A stretch of 31,164 bases of DNA from JBOGZI01 sp050697275 (GTDB lineage: Bacteria > Actinomycetota > Thermoleophilia > Solirubrobacterales > 70-9). Position 1 is the stretch's first letter. The number at the start of each line of letters is the position of its first letter. Positions 29,493-31,164 of this stretch are shown piece by piece. The notes under the pieces are model-generated. The model made no database searches. It was not told the DNA's origin and saw only the letters and a list, made by a program, of their open reading frames with translations. Both the position numbers and the translations under genes were made by a program. The stretch covers positions 1 to 31,164 of the forward strand of contig JBOGZI010000076.1 in NCBI GenBank assembly GCA_050697275.1. Reading direction: 5' to 3'.

Positions 29493-30949
29493 GCGGCCAA
29501 CCGGGGCCCGATCGCGCGGCCGAGCCGCGGCGAACCGGGCTGTTCGGCCTGAAGCTGAGCCTGGCGCGGGCGGCGGGGCGGCTCAGCCGCTCCAGCGGGC
29601 GCGGCGGCGGCACAACTCTGCCCGGGAGGCTGCTGGTCCGGATGGCCCCGGATGCGATCGCCCGCCTCGCCTCCAGGCTCGAGGGCGGCTCGATCGTGGT
29701 CAGCTCGACCAACGGCAAGACGACCACGGCGGGGATGATCGCGAGCATCCTGCGCACCGTCGGGCGGGGGCCGGTCCACAACCGCGCCGGCTCGAACATG
29801 CACTGGGGGGTGGCGACCGCCCTGCTCGAGCAGCGCGGCAGCGAGGGGCTGTTCGAGCTCGACGAGGCTTGGCTGCCCCGGGTGGCGCCACGGTTGCGGC
29901 CCCGCCTGTTGGTGCTCGGAAACCTGTTCCGCGACCAGCTCGACCGCTACGGCGAGCTGGAGCGCCTCGCCGACGAGTGGGCCGAGCTGGTGAGCCAGCT
30001 CTCCACCCGAGCCGCCCCCGGAGGCGAAGCCGAGGAGGCGGCGTCTGACGGTGTCGAGTTCGCGCTCTGTGCGGACGATCCCCTGATCGCGGACCTCGGG
30101 CGCGACCGCGAGCTGCGCCGGCGCCCTGGCGTCACCTACTTCGGGATCGAGGACGAAAGCCAGGCCCTCCCCCAGCTCCAGCACGCCCACGACGCCAAGC
30201 ACTGCCGCCGCTGCGGCGCCCCCTACGCCTACGAGCGCGTCTTCGTCGGCCACCTCGGCCACTACTCCTGCCCGAACTGCGACGCCGACCGGCCCGTGCC
30301 GGACGTGGCCGCGACCGCGATCGAGCTGCGCGGGATCGCCGGTTCGAGGCTCGAGGTCCGCACGCCCGAGGGCACACTAGAGCTGGAGCTCCCCCTCCCG
30401 GGCCTCTACAACGTCTACAACGCGCTCGCCGCGATCACCGCCGGACTGCGCTCGGGGATCCCCCTCGACCGCGTCCGCGAGGGCCTCGAGTCCGTCCGGG
30501 CGGTGTTCGGCCGGGTGGAGACGATCGAGGTCGCCGGCAAGCCCGTCTCGATCCTGCTGATCAAGAACCCCGTCGGCGCCAACGAGGTGCTGCGCACGCT
30601 GAGCCTCGAGGCCACCGACGGCGGGCTCGACCTGTGGCTGGCGCTCAACGACCGGATCGCCGACGGGCGCGATGTCTCCTGGATCTGGGATGCGGACTTC
30701 GAGCTGCTCTCCGGGACCGTGCGCAAGGCGGTCTGCGCCGGCACCCGGGCGCCGGAGATGGCGCTCCGCCTCAAGTATGCGGGCTGGCCGGAGGAGGCGA
30801 TCGAGGTCCGCGACGGGATTGCCGCCTCGCTCGACGAGGCGGTCTCGGCGGCCCCGGAGCGGCTCTTCGCACTGCCCACCTACACGGCGCTGCTCGAGCT
30901 GCGCAAGCTGCTCGCCCACCGCGGGCTCGCCCGGGAGTACTGGGAATGA
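29489..30949 (+). CDS. murT: MurT, lipid II isoglutaminyl synthase subunit
   Basis: A 486-aa Mur-ligase-like protein with a C-terminal DUF1727 domain. The ATP loop is VVSSTNGKTTTAGMIAS (70-86). NRAGSNMHWGVATALLE follows, then FELDEAWLP and LVLGNLFRDQLDRYGELE. The MurT-specific zinc ribbon has four cysteines, C239 and C242 (CRRCGAPYAYERVF) and C261 and C264 (CPNCDADRPVPD). The C-terminal region includes LPGLYNVYNALAAITAGL, VSILLIKNPVGANEVLRTL and LWLALNDRIADGRDVSWIWD. MurT works with the glutaminase GatD to amidate the D-Glu of lipid II. GatD usually follows directly, but here the next gene is a methyltransferase. Start GTG 29489 overlaps the lipid kinase stop. Confidence 0.95.
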   Translation: MSGQPGPDRAAEPRRTGLFGLKLSLARAAGRLSRSSGRGGGTTLPGRLLVRMAPDAIARLASRLEGGSIVVSSTNGKTTTAGMIASILRTVGRGPVHNRAGSNMHWGVATALLEQRGSEGLFELDEAWLPRVAPRLRPRLLVLGNLFRDQLDRYGELERLADEWAELVSQLSTRAAPGGEAEEAASDGVEFALCADDPLIADLGRDRELRRRPGVTYFGIEDESQALPQLQHAHDAKHCRRCGAPYAYERVFVGHLGHYSCPNCDADRPVPDVAATAIELRGIAGSRLEVRTPEGTLELELPLPGLYNVYNALAAITAGLRSGIPLDRVREGLESVRAVFGRVETIEVAGKPVSILLIKNPVGANEVLRTLSLEATDGGLDLWLALNDRIADGRDVSWIWDADFELLSGTVRKAVCAGTRAPEMALRLKYAGWPEEAIEVRDGIAASLDEAVSAAPERLFALPTYTALLELRKLLAHRGLAREYWE

Positions 30950-31164
30950 CCGCCCCCCGCGAGGCGGCGGCGCCCCCGGCCCCGCAGGTGGCGATCTGGC
31001 AGGACGTCGAGTTCGGCGGCTACGCCGCGGACCTGCCGCTCTGGCTCGAGCTCGGGCGGGCGGCCGACGGACCGGTGCTGGAATTGGGCGCCGGGGCCGG
31101 CCGCGTCGCCCTGCATCTGGCTGAGCGGAAGCTCGCGGTGATCGCGCTGGAGCGGGATCCGACC
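30946..31164 (+). CDS. Class I SAM-dependent methyltransferase, N-terminal part only
   Basis: The first 73 residues are visible before the right edge: MTAPREAAAPPAPQVAIWQD, then VEFGGYAADLPLWLELGRAA and the SAM-binding motif I GPVLELGAGAGRVALHLAE, then VIALERDP with an acidic residue for motif II. The ATG overlaps the murT stop by 4 nt (ATGA), so it belongs to the murT operon. The target is unknown; position suggests a role linked to cell-wall precursor or cofactor metabolism. This is inference, and gatD may lie just beyond the edge. Confidence 0.85.
   Translation, partial: MTAPREAAAPPAPQVAIWQDVEFGGYAADLPLWLELGRAADGPVLELGAGAGRVALHLAERKLAVIALERDPT

Overview
The window reads as chromosomal DNA of a very high-GC bacterium, by eye around 70% G+C. 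Third codon positions are almost all G or C, and GTG, TTG and probably CTG starts are common. The most likely source is an actinobacterium of the Thermoleophilia/Solirubrobacterales type. Pointers are a wax-ester synthase (WS/DGAT), a TreT-type trehalose synthase, a MurT amidoligase, a CgkkKgalRvVsp-type collagen-like protein and an actinobacterial-style c-di-AMP riboswitch. The taxonomic call is inference. I see no phage, insertion sequence, CRISPR, tRNA or rRNA, and no block of unusual composition, so this looks like ordinary core and semi-core chromosome.

Layout. 1-3.2 kb: an edge-cut HTH protein, a PaaI-type thioesterase, glutamine-dependent NAD synthetase (nadE) and a small HEIGH metallopeptidase. 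3.2-7.6 kb: a K+ channel, a secreted RTX-repeat protein, a glnK-type P-II gene coupled to amt, and a YdjC/ChbG-type deacetylase. 7.6-11.5 kb: WS/DGAT, a c-di-AMP riboswitch in front of an RlpA-like cell-wall protein, DNA polymerase IV and a small unknown protein. 11.6-15.5 kb, minus strand: a thioredoxin-TPR protein, an alpha/beta hydrolase overlapping a flavin monooxygenase, and ccdA. 15.5-15.7 kb: a gene-free stretch packed with strong hairpins, the best candidate here for an undescribed RNA. 15.7-22.5 kb: a lipoprotein, two DUF72 paralogues, treT, an RsbW-like ATPase, csaA, a SHOCT protein and a GAF-SpoIIE phosphatase. 22.5-27.9 kb, minus strand: a PRC-barrel-like protein, a coiled-coil membrane protein, a compact Ser/Thr kinase with TPRs, a collagen-like protein, and a cyclophilin/peroxiredoxin/hydrolase operon. 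27.9-31.2 kb, plus strand: methyltransferase, lipid kinase, murT, and a second methyltransferase cut by the edge.

How it works together. Several units are tightly coupled by overlapping stops and starts: P-II and amt for ammonium uptake, cyclophilin and peroxiredoxin, the monooxygenase and hydrolase, and lipid kinase, murT and methyltransferase. Envelope functions recur: a riboswitch-controlled RlpA protein, MurT amidation of lipid II, CcdA, lipoproteins and secreted repeat proteins. An RsbW-like ATPase and a SpoIIE-type phosphatase, 1.2 kb apart, could belong to a partner-switching stress circuit.

Two genome-style features run through the window. First, many genes carry a TAnnnT-like -10 box only 6-10 nt before the start codon and no Shine-Dalgarno, which points to widespread leaderless or near-leaderless transcripts. 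Second, five convergent gene pairs end on one shared CTAG tetranucleotide.
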